Source: Atherix ibis (lineage: Eukaryota; Arthropoda; Insecta; Diptera; Athericidae). Taken from it: 64,000 bases of DNA. Both the position numbers and the translations under genes were made by a program. The stretch spans positions 87,737,696 through 87,801,695 of the forward strand of contig OY282606.1 in assembly GCA_958298945.1 (NCBI GenBank), in the 5' to 3' direction. The notes under the pieces were generated by a model. It ran no database searches. It was not told where the DNA came from and saw nothing but the letters and a program-made list of their open reading frames with translations. Positions 48,292-59,521 of this stretch are shown in pieces; position 1 is the first letter of the stretch, and each line of letters begins with the position of its first letter.

Positions 48292-48872
48292 TAGAAACGA
48301 CTTTGTTTTGTTACTGTGGCATTTCGTTGGAATATAATTAATAGTGAGTTAAACGTTACAGGATGAGGACGCTAGTGTTTTCCGAAAACGAAATTATGTG
48401 TGAGAGTAAAATATCCCCTCCCAAATGTGAACTGTTTCTGAGTCAAACATTTTGTTAATGTTCTGGGTAACTTGGTTGGTCAATGGTAAATCTCACGAAT
48501 GTATAAAGGTGTTATTTGACATTTGGTTAGCAGGTATGAAAATTTAAAGACCAAACGCAATTCAACACCTCTGTTTATGCCGAATATTGGTGAGAACTTA
48601 ATAACTCGATATGCCACGAATAGGTTCCAGATCTTCTTGGCTGTCAATGAAGATAATGATATTAAAATTATTGGAAGTTTTAACTGCAATCTCTCCCACC
48701 GTCCTAATTAGCTGCCTAAAAGGGAAAATTCCACTATGAAGCTCACGGATGTAGGATACGTGGTATTATCGTCAATGGCAAACGTTGACAATTACACCAT
48801 CTAACATAACATAAACAATTTTATGTAGAACAATTGATCAGTATTTATATTTTCTATCTATCCAAGGATGTA
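48292..48872. other. Unrecognised less AT-rich spacer
   Basis: Between two mariners. It is richer in G+C than typical spacer here. The plus-strand frame at 48523-48711 (62 codons) has normal amino acid composition but no domain I know and no start context. It could be an older transposon fragment. Confidence 0.3.
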
Positions 48873-49736
48873 CAAGGTCTGTTCAAAAAGTTTCACGAAT
48901 TTTGAATTTCCGTGGGTTACGTATATTCGATTTTTGATTTTTTGTGGCGTTATGTTGGTACTCATGTCTCTCACTTGTGCCGACAAGTTCGGCCATTTTC
49001 AGTGTTCAGTAATCTTTGCTTGCACGTGTTTTGGCACGTCTTCGATTTTTGCTCAATTTCGATCAGAAACAGCATCGCATTAAGATTGCTAAGAAGCTGT
49101 TAGACTCTGTCCGCGACGACCCAAATTTGCTCCATAGGGTCATAACTGGTGACGAATCATAGGTTTATGGTTATGACGTGGAAACCTATGTAAGCTCAAT
49201 CATCCCAATGGAAGCTGCCGCACAAGCCAAGACCGAAAAAAGCTCGCCAAGTTCGGTGGAATGTGACAGTTTTCTTCGATTGCAGGGGCGTGGTGCATCA
49301 TGAGTAGAATGGTCAATAATGAATATTACCTGCAAGCTATGCGCAAGTTGCGCGAAGCAATCCGCCAGAAACGCCCGGATTTTTGAAAGAACAAAAATTA
49401 GCTTTTGCCATTTTTGGCCAAAAACAACACACTAATAATGCCGCAGCCACTGTATTTCCTAGATCTGGCCCCCTGTGAATTTTTCTTGTTCCCGAAACTG
49501 AAAAGCCCCATGAAAGGACGACGCTACGCTATGATTGAGGGGATAAAGACGGCATCGAAGGAGGAGCTGAACAAAATCACAAAAAATTGTTTTTTTGAAG
49601 TGATTCGAGGATTGGAAAGAACGTTGGCACAAGTGTATAATATCTGATGGGGATTACTTTGAAGGGGACAAAATAAATATTCATGAATAAATATATAATT
49701 TTTGAAAAAAAAAACAAACTTTTTGAACAGACCTCG
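48873..49736 (+). mobile_element. Mariner relic with both ends, internally deleted
   Basis: 864 bp between TA at 48871-48872 and 49737-49738. The left end CAAGGTCTGTTCAAAAAGTT and the inverted right end CGAGGTCTGTTCAAAAAGTT differ at one base. Coding remnants are HRIKIAKKLLDSVRDDPNLL and VITGDES (first Asp, then a stop in place of Trp). NNEYYLQAMRKLREAIRQKR, QPLYFLDLAPCEFFLFPKLK (third Asp changed to Glu) and SKEELNKITKNCFFEVIRGL follow. The N-terminal half and the HHDNA box are largely missing. Confidence 0.88.
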
Positions 49737-51489
49737 TATATACACGTATGTGTATATTCCACACCCTACTCTCAATCATGTTTTCCATAAAGAATGAATG
49801 AAGGCAGTTTGGCAATTTAGAGTAATAGTGAATGGATCTCTTCTAAGATCTTATCTCTTAAGTAATTAAGATTTATTGATTTGGGATTTTTTATAAGAAT
49901 AATTTTTTTTTGCAAATTCTTTTAAGCAGGAGCTATGTTCCCTTGCAGAGTTATAAAAATATAACGCTTATTTATAATGAAGAAATAAGCCAAATTTAAA
50001 GTACTTAAAAGTCAAGCTATATTTGATTTTTAAGTACTTTTATTTGAGTAATTTTCTAGTGAGTAATTAAAGCTTTTTCAACTCAAAAACTACACAATAT
50101 TAAGTATATTATAAAAATAAAAATGTCGACATGAATAAAATTACCCTTTTACTTGCTTGGAACACACATACACAGACAAATACAAACGAAGTCAACAAAA
50201 GTATTCGTTAAAAAATAGTTGGCTCCAAACAGTTGTCGGACAGTTGCCTTTTGTAGTAGCTAGCTTGTATGTAAAGAAGTGGAGTTTAATTTATTCCAAC
50301 AATAATATTATTAAGGATAGCACAATACGTGTAAATTCTTTTAAATAAAAATTTATATTTTTCTATTATAATTATTTCTTTAAATTTTGTTCTTTACTTT
50401 TCTATAATTTTTTGTCTATTTGTATTTGAACTTTTAGGTTCGCAAATACAAAAACACTAAAAATTTATTTATTATTTGTTTTAAAACACAACCAAATCAG
50501 TTGAACATAACTTTTACACAAGTAAACATTTTTGATAACTTTCTTTGTGCGCCCGTAGATATGTTATCATATTCATGTAATGCTTTAGCGGCTCTCAAAC
50601 TGTTACCACAAAAGATAAAAAAAAATTTCATTTTTCTTTATGTTTTTATATATTTTAGCATATTTTTAAATAAAATATAAAATTTAATAAAATTGGTCCT
50701 CCTCAAATTAATTATTTCTTAAAAAAATTGTCTCATGCGCTTATGTTAACATTCTCCAAAGCCGGTTTAAGTTGACTCTGTTAACTTATTCAAAATTACC
50801 TAACTTTTCGTTGATGTCCATTAATGAATAATCAATTAAATATCTTAGAGTGATTAGTTCCATATAATTAATTCTAGTTTAATATAGAATAAATTTATGT
50901 ACAAATTATTCAACGAATGTGTGCCGTTTTTGTTTTCAAAAGTTGTCATTCCATGTACAATAAATATGGTAAGTTGAATATACTCGTACACCTTAATTCG
51001 ATTATTTGGCAAAATAATTTATTAATCATAAATTTTACAGTATCTATATCTATACACATACAAAAACATGTTCATATACTATCGTAAATTAATTTTCATT
51101 ATGATTGATAAGCCAATTAATTTAATGCATAATTAATTTATTCATTGTACAAACATTGGGAAAATTTATTTAAACTTTAATCAACACGCAAATTTATAAA
51201 AATAAATAAAAAATAAACAAACTATTGTGAATTAATTTCCAATTTTAACATTTTATTTTTTTACTTTTTGTCCAAATTACCATATTTGTTAGTCCTTCCT
51301 ACACGTAAAGTATAAGATTCCAACTTGGATATGCGTCCGGTAACACCCGCGACCCTATGAAGCGTAATAAATAAAATTGTATTTTTGTAGTGCATTACGA
51401 AAAATAGATTAACGCAATTTGGAGCAGTGATATACCAACACCTTTATTGGATACTAGATCACTCTGTATGAATAAATTTACAATTTATT
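49737..51489. other. AT-rich intergenic DNA with a possible mariner C trace
   Basis: Mostly A/T-rich. Around 51,390-51,445 TAGTGCATTACGAAAAATAG resembles the mariner C leader TAGTGCGTTACGAGAAATGG at 14.88 kb, so a short relic may lie there. Nothing else recognised. Confidence 0.3.
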
Positions 51490-51668
51490 GTTATTTTTGT
51501 AGAGTTATAGATAAATTCTGCTAATTTCAAGTATTTTTAGTCTAGTATGCAGGTTTAAGATAAATTGCTTTTCGAGGTGAAGTCCTATGTCAGACCACTC
51601 TTTTTGTACATTCACCTTTACTCTCTATTCTGTAACCCAGGAGCTTGCTTAGGATTTTTATAGATATA
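51490..51668 (-). mobile_element. Jockey-like LINE relic, downstream half
   Basis: Continuation on the minus strand of the reverse-transcriptase fragment at 54,249-54,500, cut off by insertion of mariner D2. Reading from 51668 leftward, LQNRE...MYKKSGLT.DFTSKSNLS.TCIL fits the segment after the catalytic box of jockey elements (L...I..WYKKW.I..N.SKS.H.TFTL). There are many stops. Its placement directly across the mariner from the other half makes the assignment stronger than the sequence alone. Confidence 0.45.
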
Positions 51669-52498
51669 AGTTGTAGTAAAAATTAGTCCATTATTTTGCC
51701 AATAGATGGCTTTAGAAGTCTGTATCTCTTAAAAGTGCGATCGGGTTGCACTAGATGGCGTTAGAAAGATAAGATTTTGTACTAAAAAAGCTTCTCATAC
51801 AGTTTTGTGATTACTTGACTCAGTATTTTTTTAGCACGCGTCAAAGATGGACACCAACAAAGAGCAAATACGCCATATTTTACAGTTTTTCTTCGATAAA
51901 GGCAAAAACGCAACCCAGGCAGATAAAAATGTGAATAGGTCCTAATTATGGTCCTAATACTGTAACAGCCAATAACGCGCAATTTTGGTTTCGTCGATTC
52001 AGTTCCGGTAATTTTGATGTTAAAGATGCACCACGCTCTGAAAGGCCAATTGTCGAAAATGTCGATAAAATAATGGAAATCGTCGAGTCCGAAAACACTG
52101 TTTCGATTGCCCAGAAGCTAAACATTGCCCAAAAAACCGTTTGGAACCACTTAAATAAGGCTGGATACAAAAAGAAGCTCGATGTATGGGTGGCACACGA
52201 GTTATCGCAAAAAAACCTAATGGACCAAATTTCCATCTGCGAATCGCTGCTGAATTGCAACAATATCGATCCATTTCTGAAGCGGATGGTTACTGGTGAT
52301 GAAAAGTGGGTCACTTACGACGACGTCAAGCGACAACGGTCGTGGTGAAATTGCGGTCACCCGGCACAAACGGTGGTCAAGCCAGGATTGACAGCCAGGA
52401 AGGTTTTGCTGTGTGTTTGGTAGGACTGGCAGGGAATCATCTACTATGAGCTGCTCTCCTTCGGCCGAACTCTTAATTCAGACCTATACGAGGGTCAT

Positions 52499-53788
52499 TC
52501 AAAAAGTACTTAGCCTACAAAAGAAAAACGAAAATTTTGGAAAGGTGGCGATTTATTTTTCCACATAATCTCCTTCAAGCTCAATACACTTGGCCCAGCG
52601 ATGCTCTAACTTTTTTAACCCGTCCAAAAAATACATTTTCTCGAGGGAAGCAAAATAGGCCTCCGTGGCGACGATGGAGGGCTATTTTGCTTAGAATAGA
52701 TAGACCCAAATCTATTCCCGGCGAGTGATTTTTTCAGGTTTGGAAACAAAAAGTAGTCACAGGCGGCCAAATCTGGAGAGTACGGTGGATGGGGCAGCAT
52801 TGGTCGAATAGCGTAATTCGACCAATTTGGCCATGGCGACGGCGGAGGTGTGAGCCGGCGCGTTTTCGTGGTGGAACAGCACTTTTTTCTTCGCAAAGCA
52901 GGGCCGCTTTTTCTTCAATTCGACGTCAAATCGGCCCAATAAGTCAGCATAGTAGCGCCCCGTGATTGTTTTACCCTTCTCGAGGTAATCGATGTGGATC
53001 ACACCTTGTGAATCCCAGAAAACGGTGGCCATCACCTTTCCGGCCGATCGAACAGTCTTCGCCTCATTCGGAGCACGTTCGCCGGGTGAAGTCCACTGTT
53101 TCGACTGTTCCTTGGTCTCTGGTGTGTACCAGTGAATCCATGTTTCGTCGACGGTCACGAAACGACGCAAGAACTCCGCTGGATTGCGCTGAAACAGTGC
53201 CAAACAGGTCGCCGATGTGGTCTCACAGTTGCGCTTGTTTTCCGGTGTGAGCAAACGCGGCACCCATCGCGCTGACAGCTTTCTCATGCCCAGTTCTTCG
53301 TGTGGAATATTATGCACCGTTCCTACTGCGATGCCCACAGTCTCAGCTATCTCGCGAACCTTCAATCCGGTCTGCCAACACGAGATCGTGGACTTTTTTA
53401 CCGTTTTCCTCCGTAGCAGCCATTTTCGGGGCACCTGGGCGTGGCTCATCAAAAACCAACGTGCGGCCACGAACAAACTCGTTGAACCAATTCTTGACGG
53501 TCGCCATCGAAGGAGAAGAGTCACCATACACAGCATCCAAGCGATCTTTGATTTCGCTGCGCGTTTTCCCTTCCAAAAACAAGAATCTAATCACCGAACA
53601 ATATTGGTCTTTTTCAATTTTTGTGCAACCGACCGACACGCTCGCTTTCAAAGGCTCTCAAAACAAAACTAATGAAGGGAATCGACTGAAACTTTGACTA
53701 CTAAAGAATGCACTGCACGATGGTAAATTTCTTTTGTGACAGCAGTTCCATCGGGCGGTGAGGCTAAGTACTTGTTGAATGACCCTCG
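52499..53788 (-). mobile_element. Mariner F, nested inside mariner D2
   Basis: A 1,290-bp element with ends CGAGGGTCATTCAAAAAGTA (left) and the near-exact inverse at the right, flanked by TA at 52497-52498 and 53789-53790. The host sequence reads GACCTATA before and TACTGTCAACAATTGGACCG after. The uninterrupted sister D1 reads GACCTATACTGTCTACAATT near 32,910, so the empty site is known exactly. F is clearly less AT-rich than its surroundings. Confidence 0.95.
52553..53618 (-). pseudogene. Mariner F transposase pseudogene
   Basis: The family start appears as ATT instead of ATG at 53618 (IEKDQYCSVIRFLFLEGKTR), so the start is lost, although the frame is open further upstream. The HTH part ends in a frameshift near 53,360 (VLADRIEG...). 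The next frame gives REIAETVGIAVGTVHN, WVPRLL and TVDETWIHWYTPETKEQSKQ (first Asp). VLFHHENAPAHTS follows, where the second catalytic Asp is Glu. Another frameshift near 52,800 leads to PPYSPDLAACDYFLFPNLKK (third Asp kept) and then a disturbed segment at 52,640-52,730. SLEKMYFLDGLKKLEHRWAK and DYVEK stop end it at 52553. It is inactive. Confidence 0.9.
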
Positions 53789-54248
53789 TACTGTCAACAA
53801 TTGGACCGTCTGAAAGAAGGAATCGCCCAGAAGCGGCCAGCTTTGGCCAATAGGAGAGGAATTGTGTTCCATCAGGGTTACGCCAGGCCGCATACATCGA
53901 TAGTGACTCGCCAGAAGTTCCGGGACCTTGGTTGGGATGTTCTTATGCATCCACCTTATAGTCCGGACCTGGCACCAAGTGATTACCACCTTTTCCTGTG
54001 TATGACGAATGATTTTGCAGGTGAAAAATTCGCCTCAAGAGAAGGTTGTGAAAATCGACTGTCCCAGTTTTTTGCCAATAGGGACGAGGGTTTCTATGAG
54101 AGAAGCATTATGAAATTACCTCCAAAATGGCAACAAGTTATCGAACAAAACGGTGCATATTTGACCTAAATCGTATCATTCTATCTATGCTAAATACGTA
54201 AAACCTTCAATTTAATGCAAAAATAATGGATTTCTTTTTACTACAACT

Positions 54249-54500
54249 TATACTAAGTACAGCCGTATCACCAATATAGTCTTAGAATCAGATGACATAT
54301 CAAGAGTATGCATTCTATATAAAATGGGACCACGGATATTGCCTTGTGGGACTCCAGTTCAAATAGGATATATTTCTGAAGATTCTGTATAAATTATTAC
54401 TTGGAAATGATACTAAGAAAGATATGCATTTATAATACAAACTCTTGTGTTTACAGAAAAGCAAATTAGTTAAAATTTTACTATCTAAAAGAAACAATCT
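54249..54500 (-). mobile_element. Jockey-like LINE relic, reverse-transcriptase core
   Basis: The minus strand reads YTESSEIYPI (stop) TGVPQGNIRGPILYRMHT, a clear match to the TGVPQGS.LGP.LY box of non-LTR reverse transcriptases. With a one-base frame change GDTAVLS follows, matching ADDTAVLS, the catalytic YADD-type box with one Asp and the Ala altered. Weaker similarity (LLFCKHKSLYYKCISF) extends to about 54,500. It stops at 54249 where mariner D2 is inserted, and the likely continuation lies at 51,490-51,668. Confidence 0.75.
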
Positions 54501-55459
54501 ACAACAAGTATTAATGTATTTTAAGAAAAAAAAATTAACAGAAAACAAACACAATATTTATTCTTGTTAGTCTTTTTTTTTTAATAACTTTTATTAATTT
54601 TTGATTTTCTTACAATTATATTTATGTTTAATACTTACATAAATTGATGAGTAGTTTATCAGGGCATTTATTCAAATCTTCATTTACAATTTTCATTTTT
54701 TTTTTTTTTAAATTTAATATTTTTTCATGAAAGTGTTTTTAATATTATTTTGGCATTCACACACTAGAAGAGACTCACTCACTGGACGTTGTACGTATAA
54801 TTTAATAATAAATTTTTATCGATTCGAATATCTAATTTTTTTTAAGTGTTTCAACTTAGAAATTTCATCACTTAACATAATTTGCTTGTTTTTGGAAAAT
54901 TTTTATAAATAATTATTAAATCTCTTAATTCAAATACTTATTATTATAAATATTATTAATATTATGCAAATAATCATAATGTTTTTTTTTGTATTATTTC
55001 AAATTTGTTTTTTCTTCTTCTACTCAGCCTAATAAGAGTATGTGCAATATTTTTTTATGTCCTCCTAGTAGTAATATGTATGGAAATCAGGACTCATACT
55101 CTTAAACGATTGATCATATTGCTTTTTGTTTCAGTCAAAATTAAATTTTCTATATAAGAAGAAATTTTATTTTTATTTTAGGAATTTACGGTAATATTTT
55201 GAATTTTATATTTTTGGTAAAGTATAAAAAAATAATTGTGTAAAAATGTATTTTTATTGAAAATTTATTTAGATAAATTAGCTATTTAGCATAAGTTTAA
55301 TTAAATAATTATTTGCCAGAATTTTGTTTTGTAAAAATAAATAATTATAATTAAAAAATATATAATTTTTTTAATTAAAAAAATTAACACAAAATTCAAA
55401 TTGTTAAAAATTTTATTGAAATAGTTTAAATTTCTTTTTCAGATATTTTCAGAAATTTT
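54501..55459. other. AT-rich intergenic DNA
   Basis: Simple A/T-rich sequence with long T runs. I see nothing supportable in it. Confidence 0.5.
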
Positions 55460-56718
55460 TTTGACAACAGATGGCATAACTTTTACACATGGTTTGTGTT
55501 AATAATAACTCATATGGCATTTTGGAGGTTAAACATCTGTCATTCATTCTCGATTAGTCATTGAACGAAATAGTGTAAACAACAAAGTTTTTTTTTGCTT
55601 CAAAAATGTCGAATTTCGTACCAAAAAAGTCCCATTTGCGGGAAGTGTTGATTTACTTCTTCAATTTGAAAAAAAGTGCAGCTGAAGCACATCGATTGCT
55701 CACCGAAGCTTATCCTGAATATGTTCCATCGATTTCAACGTTCGAGAGATGGTTTGTGCTGTTCAGAAGTGGTGATTTTGACACGGAAGACAAAGAACGA
55801 CCAGGTCAGCCAAAAAAGTTTGAAGATGAAGATTTGGAGGCATTACTCGACGAAGACTGTTGTCGAACTCATGAAGAAATTGCAAAATCATTGGGAGTCA
55901 CTCAAGCAGCTATTTCAAAACGTTTGAAAGCAGCAGGATTCATCCAAAAGCAAGGAAATTGGGTCCCATATGAATTGAAGCCGAGAGACGTTGAAAGGCG
56001 ATTTTGCATGTCCGAAATGCTGCTTGAACAGTAGAAAAAGAAGTCGTTTTTGAATCGAATCATTACTTACGACGAAAAATGGATTCATTACGATAACCCA
56101 AAGCGCAAAAAATCGTATGTAAAGCCCGGCCAACCAGCTAAATCAACTCCAAAGCCAAATATCCATGGCGCCAAGGTAATGCTCTGTATTTGGTGGGATC
56201 AGAAGGGTGTGATCTATTATGAGCTATTGCAATTGGGCCAGACGATCACAGGCGACCTCTACCAAACACAATTAATCCGTTTGAAGCGAGCATTGGCAGA
56301 AAAACGCTCGGAATATGCGACCAGATACGAAGCCATAATTTTCCTTCATTACAACGCTCGGCCTCATGTTGCAAGACCGGTTAAAAATTATTTAGAAAAC
56401 AGTGGCTGGGAAGTTTTGCCTTACCCGCCTTATAGCCCAGACCTTGTCCCGTCAGCCTACCATTTGCTTAGATCCACGCAAAACGCCCTCCTCGGAATAC
56501 GCTTCACTTCAGAACAGGGCATCAAAAATTGGCTCGATTCATTCTTGGCCTCAAAACCGGAGCAGTTTTTTTTTGGCGAGGAATTTATATGTTGCTAGAA
56601 AGATGGGAAAAAGTAGTGGCTTCCGATGGACAATACTTTGAATAAAATATATTGTAACAATTTTTCAGAATAAACACTCAAAGTTTGCCAAAAATCCCGC
56701 ATTTTTAAGTTTTACACC
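55460..56718 (+). mobile_element. Mos1-like mariner, second family, degraded
   Basis: The right end is ...TTTTTAAGTTTTACACC followed by TA (56719-56720). A matching left TIR is not visible and may have been lost. The leader TTTGACAACAGATGGC at about 55,460 parallels TTTGGTCATAGATGGC in the 47-kb element, so the true left end was probably about 20-25 bases upstream. It carries one transposase pseudogene. Confidence 0.85.
55606..56645 (+). pseudogene. Mos1-like transposase with one stop and lost catalytic residues
   Basis: ATG at 55606 (MSNFVPKKSHLREVLIYFFN), Mos1-type N-terminus. The HTH region and linker WVPYELKPRDVERR are intact up to a TAG at 56032-56034. The same frame then continues: ITYDEKWIHYDNPKRKKSY (first Asp kept, Gly before it replaced by Tyr) and VMLCIWWDQKGVIYYELLQL. 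FLHYNARPHVAR follows (second Asp changed to Tyr), and then YSPDLVPSAYHLL (third Asp changed to Ala). A late frameshift near 56,570 is followed by LLERWEKVVASDGQYFE stop at 56645. Two of three catalytic residues are lost, so it is dead although the frame is long. The paralogue at 47 kb differs widely, so they are separate families. Confidence 0.92.
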
Positions 56719-56878
56719 TATTTTTAGATTAATTTTTTAATACGAGTAAATTATGAATTTCTTAAAAATTAATTCTTAAAATTTTTTTAATTAACGACAA
56801 AACGAATTTATTAATAATAGCATTTAGTTAAATTTTATTATTATTTAAAAAAAGAAATCCTTTTAGTTAGAAAAATTA

Positions 56879-58013
56879 CGAGGGTCGTTCAATAAGTCCT
56901 TAAGATGAAAAAAAACTGTTTTTAAAAAAAAATTTTTTTAATTTTTCAACATAATCTCCTTTTAGCTCTATACACTTTTCCAACCGTTTTTCCAAAATTT
57001 TTATCCCGTCCAAAAAATAGGATTTCGGAAGTTCTGCAAAATACTCATCCGTTTGAGCAATGACGTCCTCGTTGGAAGCAACAATTCCATTCTCAATTCC
57101 ACAATTTTGGGCATGGAAACAGCGCAGGTGTGCACACGCGCATTGTCCTGATGCAAGAGGATTTTTTTCTAGTTTAGATGGAGGCATTTCTCTTTCATTT
57201 CCTCGCTCAACCATTGCAATAACGACGCGTAATACGCTCCTGTTATTGTTTTTCCTTTTTCCAAGTAGTCGATAAAAATGATGCCCTGCGAATCCCAAAA
57301 GACCGTGGCCATCACCTTGCTGGCCGATGGCACAGTTTTTGCCTTCTACGGAGCCAGTTCACCCTTGAAAATCCACTGTGATGACTGTCTCTTCATTTCT
57401 GGAGTGTATTAGTGTATCCAGGTTTCGTCCACAGTGACATATCGACGAAGGAATTCGGCAGGATTGCGATGAAAGAGTGCCAACATAGCCTCAGAGCCCA
57501 CTACACGATTGCGCTTATTCTCCTCTGAGAGCAAACGCGGCACCCACCTTGTGATATGCCCGTGGCCTCAACTAATTCGCGCACTTTAATTCGCCGATCG
57601 TTCAAAATCAGATCGTGGATTTTGTCGATGATTTCAGGAGTAGACACCTCAACTGGGCGTCCTGAACGATGTTCATCTTTTGTGGATGAACGGCCACGTT
57701 TAAATTCATTCACCCAATTGTAAACCGTCGCAAACACAGGTGCAGATGTGCCACGAACTGCATCCAACTCGGTTTTGATTTCTTTCGGGCTTAAGCCTTT
57801 CAAATGGAGATAATTGATGACAGCCCTAAACTCGCTTTTTTCCATTGTTATGCACAAATAAATGTCGTTAATTTTAATCGACGATAGAAATTGACATACG
57901 CTATGGATCGAGCTATGTATTTTGACAGCTTTCCTGTCGATAATGCTACTTACAAAAAAAAAATCTTTACCGCAATTTCTCGGATTTTCTAAGGACTTAT
58001 TGAAAGACCCTCG
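56879..58013 (-). mobile_element. Mariner E2, internally deleted
   Basis: A 1,135-bp element between TA at 56877-56878 and 58014-58015. Ends CGAGGGTCGTTCAATAAGTC, with one difference at the other end. It is a sister of E1, opposite strand, with different internal deletions. Confidence 0.93.
56942..57845 (-). pseudogene. Mariner E transposase pseudogene
   Basis: ATG at 57845 (MEKSEFRAVINYLHLKGLSP). HTH region to ATGISQG at about 57,555, where a deletion (present sequence in E1: TVASILHEKLSVKKISA) joins directly to the WVPRLL linker in another frame. Later parts: the TxDETW box, where E1 IHNYTPE is broken by a stop; VMATVFWDSQGIIFIDYLEK; LHQDNARVHTCAVSMPKIVE (second Asp kept, lost in E1). A second deletion at about 57,070 removes the HPAYSPDLAPSDYFLF box (third Asp). 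The end is SYFLDGIKILEKRLEKCIEL...VEK, where one inserted base abolishes the normal stop. E1 and E2 together cover the whole original gene. Confidence 0.9.
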
Positions 58014-58720
58014 TAATTAGAAATTTAAATCTACGAAATATTGGAAGTCAAATATTTGGAATTTGATATTTTATTTTAAATTAATTCTTAAAGTTCATAA
58101 AATTATTTACGAAATAATTATACCTATAAAAAGTGCTTTACTATAGGTTTTTTTGGAATTATTTTTTCGTAAATTTTTTCAATTGTAATTAATTTTTAAT
58201 ATTTATATACACATTGCGATTGTACAATATATTTAAAAAAATTTTTTTTTTTAGTAGTTGCAGTAGACGGAGTTTTTTTTAGTGATTAGTTACAAATATG
58301 AAAAATACCAATTCCTTGGGATACCATATTTTAAAGTAATTGGCCACTTAAGTAATTTTATTTACTATAAAAATTATAATTCAATGCAGTTAAAGGACTT
58401 TTTTTTGTTGGTAAAATACGTAAGCATCATAAATTATTTAATTAACACTCGAGTTGATTTTTTTTTTATTTAAAAAAACATTTTGCAACTTTAATATAAT
58501 TACAAAAGTGAATCCTTAAACAATAATAATTAGAATAATTAAACAAAATACCCTATATGAAATAAATAATCTTAAATAAAGGATAACATACATGATTTAA
58601 TCGAATCGTAAATTGATTGAAGATATTAATTTGTAAATCGAAATAAATATATATAAATATATTGACACACCCCATGCATTTATACAATTATTTAATTATA
58701 AATTTATAATATTTTTCTCA

Positions 58721-58760
58721 TATACATGCATACGTACATACATACCTACATACATTCATA
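58721..58760. repeat. Imperfect CATA microsatellite
   Basis: TACATGCATACGTACATACA and following: a degenerate tetranucleotide array of about 40 bases. Confidence 0.8.
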
Positions 58761-58954
58761 TTCTAAACGAATTTACATATTTAATTACCTATTTAATTTA
58801 GGAATTCTCATACATATTATTTATCATTATTATTACTAATATTAATTTTTAGTTTGTTAATTTTAATTTTTTTTGAAATTTTTCTTTTTATGAATTTATA
58901 TAATAAATTTTATTAAATAATTTCTTTTATTTGTTAATATCGTTTTTAATTCAC

Positions 58955-58978
58955 CTATTTATTTATTTATTTATTTAT
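58955..58978. repeat. (ATTT)n microsatellite
   Basis: Six perfect tetranucleotide units. Confidence 0.85.
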
Positions 58979-59442
58979 GCTAATATTATAATCGATTTAA
59001 ATAGTTTATTTTATTTATATATTTTTGTTTTTTTTTTTCAGTTACGTTTGTTTATTATCTTGACAATTTTAGATCCAATGTTAAATTGATTTATTCAGTT
59101 TTTTTGTTGTGGATGTTTTAGTTTGAATTTTTGATGCTGTTCAATTGCTTTAGTTTTTTCATTGTGTACATGAATATCTTGTTTATTTTTCTGTCTTCAG
59201 GCTATACTATACATATGTATATATATGTATAATAGTATAATTTCTCTTATATTTAATTGTATAATTCATAAATAATTAATTGTATTAAGTCTTTGATTTG
59301 TCTGCTATAAATGTTAATATTTTAATGCATACAGTTCATAATTCACACATACATATATATTTTTGCATCCAAGAATACATCCATGAACGCATAATTGTCC
59401 CATATATGTACATAATACTTGTGTACAGTGTACTAAGTTATG

Positions 59443-59475
59443 AACAAAAGATATATCCTTGATATATCTTTTGTT
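59443..59475. repeat. 15-bp perfect inverted repeat with 3-base loop
   Basis: AACAAAAGATATATC, CTT, then the exact inverse at 59461-59475. It would form a tight hairpin in DNA or RNA. Confidence 0.88.
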
Positions 59476-59498
59476 TAAATAATTTTTAATTATTAATC

Positions 59499-59521
59499 AC
59501 ACACATACACACACACACACA
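59499..59521. repeat. CA dinucleotide microsatellite
   Basis: About eleven CA units with one interruption (ACACACATACACACACACAC). Confidence 0.88.

Larger units (their letters stand above)
51847..54169 (+). pseudogene. Mariner D transposase split by an inserted mariner
   Basis: ATG at 51847 (MDTNKEQIRHILQFFFDKGK). A lesion near 51,935 shifts the frame. The middle part (52073-52348) covers the HTH, the linker (WVAHEL) and TGDEKW with the first Asp, ending in TGA at 52346. A TAG at 52421 replaces a Trp codon in CVWWDWQGIIYYELL. Mariner F follows at 52499-53788. Behind it the gene resumes with LDRLKEGIAQKRPALANRRG. There the second Asp box reads HQGYARPH instead of HQDNARPH, so the catalytic Asp is gone. 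The third (DLAPSDYHLF) is kept. It ends GAYLT stop at 54169. Confidence 0.92.
51669..54248 (+). mobile_element. Mariner D2, interrupted by mariner F
   Basis: A sister of D1. Ends AGTTGTAGTAAAAA on both sides (inverted), flanked by TA at 51667-51668 and 54249-54250. Without the inserted element F and the extra TA it is 1,288 bp. The transposase is in pieces at 51847-52498 and 53789-54169. Confidence 0.92.

Noticed and set aside
53217..53697. Plus-strand frames of 131-151 codons across mariner F
   Set aside because: Antisense shadows of the F transposase, which reads on the minus strand with catalytic motifs.
59443..59475. MicroRNA precursor
   Set aside because: The hairpin is only 33 bases, far below normal precursor length, with a 3-base loop.
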